A stretch of 64,000 nucleotides of DNA from assembly GCF_001667015.1 (NCBI RefSeq), contig NZ_LZIS01000244.1, forward strand, positions 1-64,000, in the 5' to 3' direction. The DNA is from Mycobacterium sp. E3198 (GTDB lineage Bacteria > Actinomycetota > Actinomycetes > Mycobacteriales > Mycobacteriaceae). Below the pieces are notes generated by a model. That model ran no database searches, was not told where the DNA came from, and saw only the letters and a list, made by a program, of their open reading frames with translations. The position numbers were made by a program, and so were the translations under genes. This document shows positions 8,534 through 17,039 of the stretch, one piece after another (position 1 is the first letter of the stretch; each line of letters begins with the position of its first letter).

Positions 8534-10840
8534 CCCCCCGGGCCCGGCGGGTTCGGTGGGCGTGTCCTCGGCCAGCGTGAAGTAGTTCTCCTCCTCCTGC
8601 ACAAAGTGCAGCCGCAGCAACGCGTGCAGCCCGTACAGGCAGGCGAGCAGGTCGTCGACCTGGTCGGGGGCGATGCGGCCGCCGCTCTGGGCCAGGGCCA
8701 GGTGCGCGCCGATCCGGTCCGACAACCGTTGTATCTCGGCGTGGGTCCGGCTCATCGTGGCGGTGGCCTCGCCGGTGCCCAACGGATGGGCCAGGGCGGG
8801 GTAGAGCTGGGTTTCCTCGGCCCGTTCGTGGGGAAGGATGCGCTCCACGAGCAGGCCGTGGGCACGCGTAACCGCTTGCAGCGCGGCCTGATCCGGCGCT
8901 TCGGCCAATCGGTCGGCCGCTTCCCGCAGCAGGCCGACGGTGTCGCGCAGCTCGTCGTGTTCGGTGTCGAAGCGGCGCAGCATCCGTTCGGTTTGCTCGG
9001 GCAGGTCGACGTCGAGGGACGGGTCGCCCCGCAGGGCCCGCAACGCGTTGAGAATCACGGCTACGTCGATGCCCTCCTGCAGCAGTGCGCCGGCGGCCGG
9101 CGGCAGCCACCCGAGTGCTGCTGCGGCCATCGCGGCCAGCGACAGGCCCATGCCGACGACGGCGCTCTGCACGGCGATGCGCCGTGACCACCGGGCGATG
9201 TCCATCGCGTCCGCGAGCCGCTCCAGGCGATCGGTGGTCAACACGATGTCGGCGGCCTCCGAGGACGCGGTGGCGCCGCGGGCGCCCATCGCCACGCCGA
9301 CGCCGGCCGCGGCCAGCGCGGGGGCGTCGTTCACGCCGTCGCCGACCATCACCGTGACCGCGCGGCCCTGTTCGGCGCGCACGGCGGCCACCTTGTCGGC
9401 CGGGCTCTGCTCGGCGTAGACGTCGTCGAGCCCCAGCACGGCGGCCACCTCGCGGGCGGGCTCGGCCCGGTCGCCGGTGAGCATCACCAATCGCCGCAAC
9501 CCGGCGCCGCGCAACCGGCGCACCGTCCGCGGCGCGTGACGGCGCAGCGGGTCGCGCAGCAGCACCGCACCGGCCGGTCGGCCGTCGACGCAGACCCAGG
9601 CGATCGCGGCGGTGTCCAGCAGGGCCCGGTTCACCGCCGCGCGGCCCCACTCCGCGGACGTGTCGCCGGCGAGCTTGCCGACGTAGACGCGCTGGCCACC
9701 GACGGTGGCGGTGACGCCCCGCCCGGGTTCCTCGACCACGCCGGTGGGCAGCGACAGCCGCAGGCCGCGGGCGAGCGCTTCGGTGACGATCGCCTCGGCG
9801 AGCACGTGCGGGGACAGCTGATCCACCGAGGCGGCCAGCCGCAGGATGTCGATGGCGTCGCGCCCCGGCGCGGCCGCCACGTCGACGACGACCGGCCGCC
9901 CCCTGGTCAGCGTGCCGGTCTTGTCCATCACCAAAGTCGTTGCGTGGCCCAGGTTTTCCAGCGCGGCGCCGCCGCGGACCACCACGCCCCGGCGCGAGGC
10001 GCGCGACAGCCCCGACACGATGGCCACCGGGGCCGCCAGCAGCAACGGGCACGGCGTCGCCACCACCAGCACGGCCACCGCCCGCACCGCCGACCCGCTG
10101 GCCAGCCACGCCCCGCCGGCCACCGACAGGGCCAACGGCAGGAACCACGCGGCGTACCGGTCGGCCAGCCGCACCACCGGCGCGGTCTGCGCGCCGGCCT
10201 CCGCGGCCAGCCGCACGATCTGCGCGTACGTGCTGTCTTCGGCCGTGGCCGTCGCGCGCATGTCGAACGCGCCGCCGGCGTTGACCACCCCGCTGCGCAC
10301 CGGTTCGCCGACCCCGCGTTCCACCTGCAGCGGCTCGCCGGTCAGCACCGACTCGTCGAGCACCGCGGCCGCGCCGGCGACGCGCCCGTCCACGGGCACC
10401 ACCTCGCCGGGGCCGACGACCAGCAGGTCGTCGATCGCCACGTCGGCCGCCTCGATCGTGGTCACCGCCGAACCGACCCGGCGGCGGGCGAACCGCGGGG
10501 CGTGTTCGAGCAGGGCCCGCAGGTCGTGCGACGCGCGCCGCTCGGCCGCGGCCTCCAGCGCCCGGCCGCCGGCCAGCATCACGGCGATCAACGCGCCGGC
10601 CAGATACTCGCCGACCAGCAGCGTGCCGACCAGCGACAGCACCGCGATGAGGTCCACCCCGAACCGGCCGCGGCGCAGCGCCGCCAGCACCCACACCGTC
10701 GCCGGAACCAGGGCCGTCGCCGTCCCCGCGATCCAGCACCCGTCGGCGACGTCGTGCGCGCCGACCAGCCAGGCGATCCCGCCCGAGGCCAGCGCACCGA
10801 CGCTCAGCGCCACCAAAACCGCAAATCCCTTGCCGCCCAC
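8522..10840 (-). CDS. P1B-type heavy-metal ATPase fused to a C-terminal hemerythrin (HHE) domain
   Basis: The 772-residue protein has four N-terminal membrane segments within residues 6-95, the actuator motif LTGEP at 167-170, the membrane metal site TPCP at 262-265, DKTGTLT with phospho-Asp306, and GDGVNDAPALAAA near 500. The usual His-Pro pair of P1B pumps reads His-Val (SPHVLAEA, 345-346). After the last membrane segments, residues about 615-760 form a hemerythrin-like domain with TEHDEL, PHERAEE, RTHAEI and an H-x4-H followed by E-E-E, a set able to hold a di-iron site. No N-terminal HMA domain is present. The metal exported is unknown. The GTG start has GAGGGG upstream. Confidence 0.9.
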   Translation of the reverse strand: MGGKGFAVLVALSVGALASGGIAWLVGAHDVADGCWIAGTATALVPATVWVLAALRRGRFGVDLIAVLSLVGTLLVGEYLAGALIAVMLAGGRALEAAAERRASHDLRALLEHAPRFARRRVGSAVTTIEAADVAIDDLLVVGPGEVVPVDGRVAGAAAVLDESVLTGEPLQVERGVGEPVRSGVVNAGGAFDMRATATAEDSTYAQIVRLAAEAGAQTAPVVRLADRYAAWFLPLALSVAGGAWLASGSAVRAVAVLVVATPCPLLLAAPVAIVSGLSRASRRGVVVRGGAALENLGHATTLVMDKTGTLTRGRPVVVDVAAAPGRDAIDILRLAASVDQLSPHVLAEAIVTEALARGLRLSLPTGVVEEPGRGVTATVGGQRVYVGKLAGDTSAEWGRAAVNRALLDTAAIAWVCVDGRPAGAVLLRDPLRRHAPRTVRRLRGAGLRRLVMLTGDRAEPAREVAAVLGLDDVYAEQSPADKVAAVRAEQGRAVTVMVGDGVNDAPALAAAGVGVAMGARGATASSEAADIVLTTDRLERLADAMDIARWSRRIAVQSAVVGMGLSLAAMAAAALGWLPPAAGALLQEGIDVAVILNALRALRGDPSLDVDLPEQTERMLRRFDTEHDELRDTVGLLREAADRLAEAPDQAALQAVTRAHGLLVERILPHERAEETQLYPALAHPLGTGEATATMSRTHAEIQRLSDRIGAHLALAQSGGRIAPDQVDDLLACLYGLHALLRLHFVQEEENYFTLAEDTPTEPAGPGGSSR

Positions 10841-10969
10841 ACCGTTCCCCTCGGGAATACAGGCCTTGTCGTCAGCGTGAACCGCATTCGCCGGGTCGAC
10901 TAGGGCCGGGTGTCACATCACTGGCACATCCTGGGCCAGGAATTGCGAGTACCACCGCCACCTGAATTG

Positions 10970-10983
10970 AGGACTCAGGTCAC
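10970..10983. promoter_or_regulatory. DosR-box-like sequence upstream of the CBS gene
   Basis: AGGACTCAGGTCAC matches 10 of 14 positions of the core DosR consensus GGGACTWWAGTCCC as I recall it. Its centre lies 44.5 bp upstream of the GTG at 11021, the position of proximal DosR boxes in front of leaderless genes. A weak -10 (AACATT, 11009-11014) ends 6 nt before that GTG. Confidence 0.45.
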
Positions 10984-11020
10984 TAGTCGCGGCGGACAAA
11001 TTCCGGTGAACATTGCTGAC

Positions 11021-11449
11021 GTGACCGAATTACCTGCCCCGACGTCCGCGGGCGCCCTCCCGATTTCCACCCTCATCGGCGAACCGGTGGCGCGCGTCGC
11101 CGCCGACGCCACGGTTGCCGACGTCGCCAACGCCCTGGTGACCGTCGACGCCGGGGCGGTCGTGGTCGGTGACGACAGCCGGCCCGCGGCGCTGGTCAGC
11201 GAGCGCGACGTCGTTCGGGTGGTGGCCCGCGGGCAAAACCCGGCCAGGGTCCTGGCCGCCGACGTGGCCAGCACCAAGCTGGTGTGGTGTGACGCAGCCG
11301 CGACGGTTGACGAGGTGTCGGCCCGGATGATGGATCACTACATCCGCCACATCCTGGTCGAGCACGACGGCGCACTGGCCGGCATCGTCTCGGCGCGCGA
11401 CCTGCTCGGCGTCTACAGCGCCTACGGCGTCGATATCGATTCGGCGTGA
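11021..11449 (+). CDS. CBS-pair protein, Hrp1-like
   Basis: The 142-residue protein consists almost only of two CBS modules (roughly residues 15-70 and 80-138), each closing with a S-x-R-D-x-(V/L) turn (VSERDVVRV, VSARDLLGV) typical of nucleotide-sensing Bateman modules. Length and layout match M. tuberculosis Hrp1 (Rv2626c, 143 residues), a hypoxic response protein, although sequence identity looks modest. Start choice is open. The GTG at 11021 is preferred because of the promoter-like spacing and the length; GTG at 11006 and 10910 are in frame. It overlaps the next gene by GTGA, so the two should be co-translated. Confidence 0.82.
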   Translation: MTELPAPTSAGALPISTLIGEPVARVAADATVADVANALVTVDAGAVVVGDDSRPAALVSERDVVRVVARGQNPARVLAADVASTKLVWCDAAATVDEVSARMMDHYIRHILVEHDGALAGIVSARDLLGVYSAYGVDIDSA

Positions 11450-12972
11450 AGCGGCGCCGGCTGGCCTGCGTCGTCGGCGGCGGCCTGGCCGGCCTGACGG
11501 GATGGGACCTGTTGCAACGCCGCCACACCATCCTGCGCAACTATCCGGTCATCGGGCACCTGCGGTTCCTGCTCGAAGCGGTCGGCCCGGAGCTGCGCCA
11601 GTACATCGTCACCGACAACGACGCGGAGCGGCCGTTCAGCCGCGACCAGCGGCGCTGGGTGTACACGTCCTCGAAGCTGTCCAACCGGTACTTCGGGTTC
11701 GGCACCGACAACGACCTGGAACGGGTGCACAACTATCCGGTCATCAAGCACGCGGCGTTCCCCGCGCCCACCCCCGCCGGCGAAGCCGGGCATCCCGACC
11801 CGGGGGTGCCCTTGCCGGCGGCCAAGGTGCTCGGCGGCGCGCGGGGCCGCGCCAGGGCCTTCCGGCCCGCGTCGCTGGTCAACGTCTCGGCGATGAGCTT
11901 CGGCTCGCTGTCCGGCGCGGCCGTCACCGCGCTCAACAAGGGCGCGGCCCTGGCGGGCGCCCTGCACACCACCGGCGAGGGTGGGGTGTCGCCGTATCAC
12001 CTGCACGGCGGCGACCTGGTCTGGCAGATCGGCACCGGTTACTTCGGCTGCCGCGACGACGACGGCGGCTTCAGCCTGCCCCGCCTGATCGACCGGGTCG
12101 CGGCGACGCCGTCCATCCGGGCCATCGAGATCAAGCTGAGCCAGGGCGCCAAGCCCGGCCTGGGCGGCATGCTGCCCGGCGCCAAGGTCACCCCCGAGAT
12201 CGCCGCGATCCGCGGGATCCCGGTCGGGGTGGACTGCAAGAGCCCCGCCGGCCACTCCGCCTTCCGCGACGTCGACGGGCTGCTCGAGCTGGTGGAGACC
12301 ATCGCGGCCGAGACGGGCCTGCCGGTGGGCATCAAGTCGGCGGTCGGTCAGGAGCCGTTCTGGCTGCAGCTGGCCGACCGGATGGCCCGCACCGGCACCG
12401 GAGTCGACTTCGTGACGGTCGACGGCGGCGAGGGTGGCACCGGCGCGGCCCCGCTGGTCTTCACCGACCACGTGGCCTTGCCCTTCAAGTGGGCGCTGCC
12501 CCGCGTCTACCGGGCCTTCGCCGAGGCGGGCCTGCACCACGACGTGGTGTTCATCGGCTCGGGCAAGCTGGGCATCCCCGAAAACGCCCTGCTGGCCCTG
12601 GCCGCGGGCTGCGACATGGTCAACGTCGCGCGGACTGCCATGTTTTCGATCGGGTGCATCCAGGCCCAGCGCTGCCACACCGGCCGCTGCCCCTCCGGCG
12701 TCGCCACCCAGTCACCGTGGCTGCAGCACGGCCTGGACCCGGCTTTGAAATCGGTGCGCTGCGCGAACTACCTTGCCACCCTGCGCTTCGAGCTGCTGTC
12801 GCTGGCGCGCGCCTGCGGGCACGTCCACCCCGCCCTGGTGCCGCTGGGCGCGATCGAGCTGCTCGACGTCGACCTCAAGACCGTGCGGGCCGACGAGTTG
12901 CTCGGCTACCAGCCCGGCTGGGGCGTGCCCGGCCCGGCCGACGTCGCGGCGATCACCGCCGCGATGGCCTAG
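11446..12972 (+). CDS. FMN-binding glutamate-synthase-family protein
   Basis: The 508-residue protein resembles the central and FMN domains of ferredoxin-dependent glutamate synthase without the amidotransferase domain. VSAMSFGSLSGAA, TGEGGVSPYH, SQGAKPGLGG and VDGGEGGTGAAP are characteristic FMN-barrel motifs. A cysteine cluster near residue 400 (CIQAQRCHTGRCPSGVA) fits the iron-sulfur binding loop of the family. The N-terminus has a short hydrophobic stretch (residues 8-22) that may anchor it. The physiological reaction of these stand-alone proteins is not settled. The GTG start overlaps the CBS gene stop (GTGA). Confidence 0.88.
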   Translation: MKRRRLACVVGGGLAGLTGWDLLQRRHTILRNYPVIGHLRFLLEAVGPELRQYIVTDNDAERPFSRDQRRWVYTSSKLSNRYFGFGTDNDLERVHNYPVIKHAAFPAPTPAGEAGHPDPGVPLPAAKVLGGARGRARAFRPASLVNVSAMSFGSLSGAAVTALNKGAALAGALHTTGEGGVSPYHLHGGDLVWQIGTGYFGCRDDDGGFSLPRLIDRVAATPSIRAIEIKLSQGAKPGLGGMLPGAKVTPEIAAIRGIPVGVDCKSPAGHSAFRDVDGLLELVETIAAETGLPVGIKSAVGQEPFWLQLADRMARTGTGVDFVTVDGGEGGTGAAPLVFTDHVALPFKWALPRVYRAFAEAGLHHDVVFIGSGKLGIPENALLALAAGCDMVNVARTAMFSIGCIQAQRCHTGRCPSGVATQSPWLQHGLDPALKSVRCANYLATLRFELLSLARACGHVHPALVPLGAIELLDVDLKTVRADELLGYQPGWGVPGPADVAAITAAMA

Positions 12973-12985
12973 CCGGCGGCCGGCT
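12971..12985. terminator. Small hairpin between convergent genes, candidate bidirectional terminator
   Basis: AGCCGG and CCGGCT form a perfect 6-bp stem with a 3-nt loop. The stem overlaps the TAG of the glutamate-synthase-like gene and touches the TAA of the opposite gene. No U-tract follows, as is usual in mycobacteria. Confidence 0.4.
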
Positions 12986-13599
12986 TAGCCGGTGGCCGCG
13001 GTCGCCGCGCGGGACTCGATCATGCGATTGCGGACGATGTGCTCGACGAGGATCGGCACGAAGGTCTGCACGGGCGCGTCGACGAACTGCTGGGCGGCCT
13101 GCTCACACCAGCCCCTGATCTGGGCGGCTCGCCGCTCGTCGCCCAACCCCTCGTGGCGGGCCAGCTTGTCCGCGACCTCGGCGACCGACCGCGCGACCGC
13201 GGAACGCTCGGCCGGAAAGTCGGGATCGGCCGGAACCGGGGCTGGTTCCGAGGCTTCTTGCAGCACCCGGCGAGCCACCTCTTCGCCGGTGTCCGGCCGG
13301 ATCACGTGCAACGTGACGTGACGACCGTCCTCGCCGAACAGGATGACGCTGGTCGGCTCGTCGCTGATGAAGCCCAGCAATTCGACGGCGTGCCCGGCGA
13401 TTTCGACCTCCGGCGGCGTCTCATGCCAGCCGTTGCGGCGGTAGCCCACCATCACGACCCGCCCGAGCCGGCCGAACAGCGACGCGGCCAGGTCCGGTAG
13501 TTCGTCGGCGAGGTTGGTCGATCGTGGCCACCAGGCCCCGTCGAGGTGTTCCGACGCGGACCGATAGGGCTTGAGCCCCAACCGATTTTCGTGCTCCAT
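12985..13599 (-). CDS. DUF5994 protein with C-terminal three-helix dimerisation domain
   Basis: The 204-residue protein begins MEHENRLGLKPYRSASEHLD. The N-terminal half (residues 8-120), including DGAWWPRS, LPDLAASL and RVVMVGYRRNGWHE, fits the DUF5994 family. The C-terminal part (about 140-195: VADKLARHEGLGD, WCEQAAQQFVDAPVQTFVPI) looks like the three-helix bundle dimerisation domain found in several mycobacterial stress proteins. No enzymatic function is known. The ATG at 13599 is preceded by a TAGCCT -10 at leaderless spacing. It is divergent from phoU across 174 bp that contain two DosR-like boxes. Confidence 0.75.
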   Translation of the reverse strand: MEHENRLGLKPYRSASEHLDGAWWPRSTNLADELPDLAASLFGRLGRVVMVGYRRNGWHETPPEVEIAGHAVELLGFISDEPTSVILFGEDGRHVTLHVIRPDTGEEVARRVLQEASEPAPVPADPDFPAERSAVARSVAEVADKLARHEGLGDERRAAQIRGWCEQAAQQFVDAPVQTFVPILVEHIVRNRMIESRAATAATG

Positions 13600-13606
13600 C
13601 GCAACC

Positions 13607-13612
13607 AGGCTA
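13607..13612 (-). promoter_or_regulatory. -10 hexamer for the leaderless DUF5994 gene
   Basis: TAGCCT ends 7 nt before the ATG at 13599, with no ribosome-binding site between them. Confidence 0.45.
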
Positions 13613-13691
13613 CGGGCAAAGCGACCGGGCCGCGACTCGAACGCCGCGGGTGGCCGGAGTGTGTCGCGGGCGTGAACGGCAGGTTGCGCCA

Positions 13692-13738
13692 GGGACTTTG
13701 GGCCGGATCCGCGGCCCGACGAAGACGACTTAAGCCCC
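13692..13738. promoter_or_regulatory. Two DosR-box-like sequences between DUF5994 and phoU
   Basis: GGGACTTTGGGCCG (13692-13705) and ACGACTTAAGCCCC (13725-13738) each match 11 of 14 positions of GGGACTWWAGTCCC. The centre of the second lies 42.5 bp before the phoU ATG at 13774, where a proximal DosR box would sit for a leaderless start. The first contains a perfect half-site. They could serve either divergent gene. Confidence 0.45.
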
Positions 13739-13773
13739 TGTCGTATCGGCACCCGCACGGCGATGATGGGCGA

Positions 13774-14433
13774 ATGCGAACCGCCTATCACAGGGAGCTG
13801 GACGACTTGGCCGCGCGGCTGGGCGAGATGTGCGGATTGGCCGGGGTGGCAATGAAGCGGGCGACCCAGGCCTTGCTCGAAGCGGACATCGAGGCGGCCG
13901 AGCGGGTGATCCGGGACCACGAGCGCATCGTTGAGATGCGCGCGCAAGCCGAGAAGGAGGCGTTCGCGCTGTTGGCGTTGCAGCAGCCGGTGGCCGGCGA
14001 GCTGCGGGCGATCTTCAGCTCGATACAGATCATCGCCGACACCGAACGAATGGGCGCGCTGGCCGTGCACGTGGCCGAGATCGCCCGGCGGGAGTACCCG
14101 AAGCAGGCGCTTCCCGACGACGTCCGCGGCTGTTTCGCGGAGATGGGCAAGGTGGCAATTGCCCTGGGCGACAGCGCAAAACGGGTGCTGGTGTCACGCG
14201 ACCCGGAGCAAGCCGCTCAACTGCGCGAACAAGACGAGGCGATGGACGAGCTGTACCGGCAGCTGTTCGCCGCGCTGATCGATCGGAACTGGCGGCACAC
14301 CGTCGCCGCCGGTGTGGAGGCGGCCTTGCTCGGCCGGTTCTACGAGCGCTTCGCCGACCACGCCGTCGAAATCGGTCGCCGCGTCATCTTCATGGATAGC
14401 GGTGTGCTGCCGGCCGAGGACGAAATCCCGTGA
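13774..14433 (+). CDS. phoY1: PhoU-family phosphate regulatory protein (PhoY1-like)
   Basis: The 219-residue protein is two PhoU helical-bundle repeats (about 10-105 and 115-205). ATQALLEADIEAAERVI, FALLALQQPVAGELRAI, DTERMGALAVHVAEI and RFYERFADHAVEIGRRVIF are PhoU signatures, with acidic clusters able to bind metal ions. PhoU proteins restrain phosphate uptake and signalling to the SenX3-RegX3 system. The start matches the M. tuberculosis PhoY1 N-terminus as I recall it. It overlaps the next ATPase gene by GTGA, unlike M. tuberculosis, where phoY1 lies between glpD2 and Rv3300c. Confidence 0.9.
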   Translation: MRTAYHRELDDLAARLGEMCGLAGVAMKRATQALLEADIEAAERVIRDHERIVEMRAQAEKEAFALLALQQPVAGELRAIFSSIQIIADTERMGALAVHVAEIARREYPKQALPDDVRGCFAEMGKVAIALGDSAKRVLVSRDPEQAAQLREQDEAMDELYRQLFAALIDRNWRHTVAAGVEAALLGRFYERFADHAVEIGRRVIFMDSGVLPAEDEIP

Positions 14434-17039
14434 CCACTGTGCTGGGCTCGGCGGCGCTGACGGCCGACCGGGTCGCCGGCGCTCCGGTGGAGCAGGTCCT
14501 GGGCTGGCTGGACAGTTCGGCCGCCGGGCTGTCGAGCGCCGAGGCCGCCGCCCGGCTGGCCCGGCACGGCCCGAACGCGGTGCGGACGCACCGCGTCAAC
14601 GCGCTCGCGGTGTTGGGCCGCCAGCTGCGCAGCGCGGTGCTCATCCTGCTGGCCGGCACGGCGATCGTCTCGTACTTCCTCGGCGACAGCATGCAGGCGG
14701 TCATCATCTTCGTGATCCTTGCCGCCAGCATCGGTTTGGGTTTCGTCAACGAATACCGCGCCGAGCACGCCGCCGCCGAGTTGCACGGCCGGGTGCGCCA
14801 CAACGCGCTGGTGCGCCGCGACTCGACGTTCGTCTCGGTCAGGGTCACCGAGCTGGTTCCGGGCGACGTCATCCGGCTGTCGCTGGGCGAGGCCGTGCCC
14901 GCCGACGTCCGCCTGATCGAGGCCACCGGCCTGGAATGCAACGAGAGCATCCTCACCGGGGAGTCGATGGGTTCGGAGAAATCGCCCGAGGCGGTGCCGG
15001 CGGGCGCCGAGCTGGCCGAATCGACGGACCTGGCGTTCATGGGCACCATCGTCAGCGCCGGGGAGGGCGTTGGCGTGGTGTACGCCACCGGCAAGGACGC
15101 CGAATTCGGCCGCATCGCAGCGGGTTTGGACAAGCGGCAACCGGAGACCGATTTCCAGGTGGGCCTGCGCCGGTTCTCCTATCTGCTGTTGCAGGTGGCG
15201 ATCGCGCTGATGGTCGTCATCCTGGCGAGCAACCTGCTGCTCGAGAAGCCGATCATCGATTCCGTGCTGTTCTCGCTGGCGATCGCGGTCGGCATCACGC
15301 CGCAGCTGCTGCCCGCCGTGGTCAGCACCAGCCTGGCGACGGGGTCGCGGCAGCTGGCCAAGGCCAAGGTCCTCGTCAAGCGCCTGGTGTGCATCGAGGA
15401 CCTGGGCGACATCGACATCCTGATCACCGACAAGACGGGCACCCTGACCGAGGGCCGGATCCGCCTGGTCGACGCGATCGACCCGTCCGGCACGCCCGCC
15501 GAACCGGTCCGGCGGCTCGGGCTACTGGCCACCGACGTCGACCTGGAATCCGTTGGGGTGAGCGCCAATCCGCTCGACACCGCGCTATGGGAGTCCCCCG
15601 AGCCGCAGCGGTTGGTGGGCGAGGCGGTGCGCCGGGTCGCGACGCTGCCGTTCGACCACGAGCGCCGCGCGTCGTCGGTGTTGGTCGACGACAACGGGAC
15701 GCGCCTGCTCGTGGTCAAGGGCGCGCCCGAGCAGGTGCTGGCGGGCTGCCCGGGGGCGGCCGCCGTCGCGCAGGAGACCCTCGCGGGTCTGTTCGCCGCC
15801 GGGCGCCGGGTGGTTGCCGTCGCCACCCGCCCCGCGGCCGAGCTGACGGGGATCACCCCCGACGACGAACGCGACCTGACGCTGGCCGGCTTCCTGGTCT
15901 TCGCCGACGAACCCAAAGCCGCGGCGCGCGGGTCGCTGTCGCAGCTGGCGGCGCTGGGCATCGAACTCAAGATCGCCACCGGCGACAACGCGCGGGTCGC
16001 CGAAAAGGTCTGCGCCGACCTCGGTTTGGCGTCCAAGGGCACGGTCACCGGCGCCGAGCTCGAACCCCTCGACGACGAGGGGTTCGTCGACGCGGCACAA
16101 CGCCACACCATCTTCGCCCGCATCTCGCCGGAGCAGAAGGCGCGGCTGATCGTCTCGCTGCGCCGCAACGGGCGATCGGTCGGCTTCCTCGGCGACGGCG
16201 TCAACGACGCGCTGGCCCTGCACGCCGCCGACGTGGGGATCTCGGTCGACGGCGCCACCGACGTCGCCAAGGACGCGGCCGACGTGGTGCTGCTGGAAAA
16301 GGACCTGGGCGTGCTGGCCACCGGGGTCGCCGAGGGCCGGCGGATCTTCGCCAACACCATCAAGTACGTGCTGATGGGCACCTCGAGCAACTTCGGCAAC
16401 ATGTTCAGCGCGGCCGCCGCCTCGGCGCTGCTGCCGTTCCTGCCGATGCTGCCCAGCCAGATCCTGCTGAACAACCTGCTCTACGACAGCTCGCAACTGG
16501 CGATCCCGACCGACCGGGTCGACGAGGAACAGCTGCACGCGCCGTCGCACTGGAACGTCGCGTTCATCCGCCGGTTCATGCTGATCTTCGGGCCGATCAG
16601 CTCGTTGTTCGATTTCCTGACGTTCGGGTTGATGCTCGGCGTGCTGGACGCCGGCGCCATCGAGTTCCGCACCGGCTGGTTCGTGGAATCGCTTGCGACG
16701 CAAACGCTGATCATCTTCGCGATCCGCACGAGGATGGTGCCGTTCTTCCGCAGCCGGCCCAGCGTCCAGCTCGCGGTCACCAGTCTCACGGTGGTGGCGG
16801 TGGGCGTGGCGCTGACCATTTCGCCGCTGGCCCACACGCTGGGCTTCACAACGCTGCCGTGGCAGTTCTTCGCCGTGCTGGGGGGCTTCGTCGCGATCTA
16901 CCTGGTCCTGGTGGAGCTCGCCAAGCTGATGTTCTACGCCGAGCCGATGAATCACACCGCGGCTCCGCGACGCACCCGTGGGGATGCGCATCGCATCCGG
17001 CGCCGCGCCGCGCGCTTCCACTACGCTCCGGGAGCATGA
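14430..17039 (+). CDS. MgtA-like magnesium/cation P-type ATPase
   Basis: The 869-residue protein has the full P-type core: actuator loop LTGES at 175-179, membrane motif ITPQLLP at 289-295, phosphorylated Asp334 in DKTGTLT, and the hinge GDGVNDALAL. The tracts GISVDGATDVAKDAADVVLLEKDLGVL, in pieces, and TSSNFGNMFSAAAASALLPFLPM are typical of the MgtA/MgtB branch. About ten membrane segments are visible. It probably imports Mg2+, but some actinobacterial members move other cations. GTGA overlap with phoU and ATGA overlap with atsB indicate one operon. An unusual basic tail (from residue about 845) overlaps the atsB start. Confidence 0.88.
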   Translation: MTTVLGSAALTADRVAGAPVEQVLGWLDSSAAGLSSAEAAARLARHGPNAVRTHRVNALAVLGRQLRSAVLILLAGTAIVSYFLGDSMQAVIIFVILAASIGLGFVNEYRAEHAAAELHGRVRHNALVRRDSTFVSVRVTELVPGDVIRLSLGEAVPADVRLIEATGLECNESILTGESMGSEKSPEAVPAGAELAESTDLAFMGTIVSAGEGVGVVYATGKDAEFGRIAAGLDKRQPETDFQVGLRRFSYLLLQVAIALMVVILASNLLLEKPIIDSVLFSLAIAVGITPQLLPAVVSTSLATGSRQLAKAKVLVKRLVCIEDLGDIDILITDKTGTLTEGRIRLVDAIDPSGTPAEPVRRLGLLATDVDLESVGVSANPLDTALWESPEPQRLVGEAVRRVATLPFDHERRASSVLVDDNGTRLLVVKGAPEQVLAGCPGAAAVAQETLAGLFAAGRRVVAVATRPAAELTGITPDDERDLTLAGFLVFADEPKAAARGSLSQLAALGIELKIATGDNARVAEKVCADLGLASKGTVTGAELEPLDDEGFVDAAQRHTIFARISPEQKARLIVSLRRNGRSVGFLGDGVNDALALHAADVGISVDGATDVAKDAADVVLLEKDLGVLATGVAEGRRIFANTIKYVLMGTSSNFGNMFSAAAASALLPFLPMLPSQILLNNLLYDSSQLAIPTDRVDEEQLHAPSHWNVAFIRRFMLIFGPISSLFDFLTFGLMLGVLDAGAIEFRTGWFVESLATQTLIIFAIRTRMVPFFRSRPSVQLAVTSLTVVAVGVALTISPLAHTLGFTTLPWQFFAVLGGFVAIYLVLVELAKLMFYAEPMNHTAAPRRTRGDAHRIRRRAARFHYAPGA

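Noticed and set aside
8522..10840. The 744-codon overlapping minus-strand frame at 8505-10739 as a separate gene
   Set aside because: It is an arginine-rich shadow of the ATPase-hemerythrin gene with no motifs.
14312..17035. Very long open frame (1878 codons) running into atsB from upstream
   Set aside because: The upstream part is an arginine- and glycine-rich shadow of the P-type ATPase frame. AtsB starts at the ATG at 17036, matching its 970-residue homologue.
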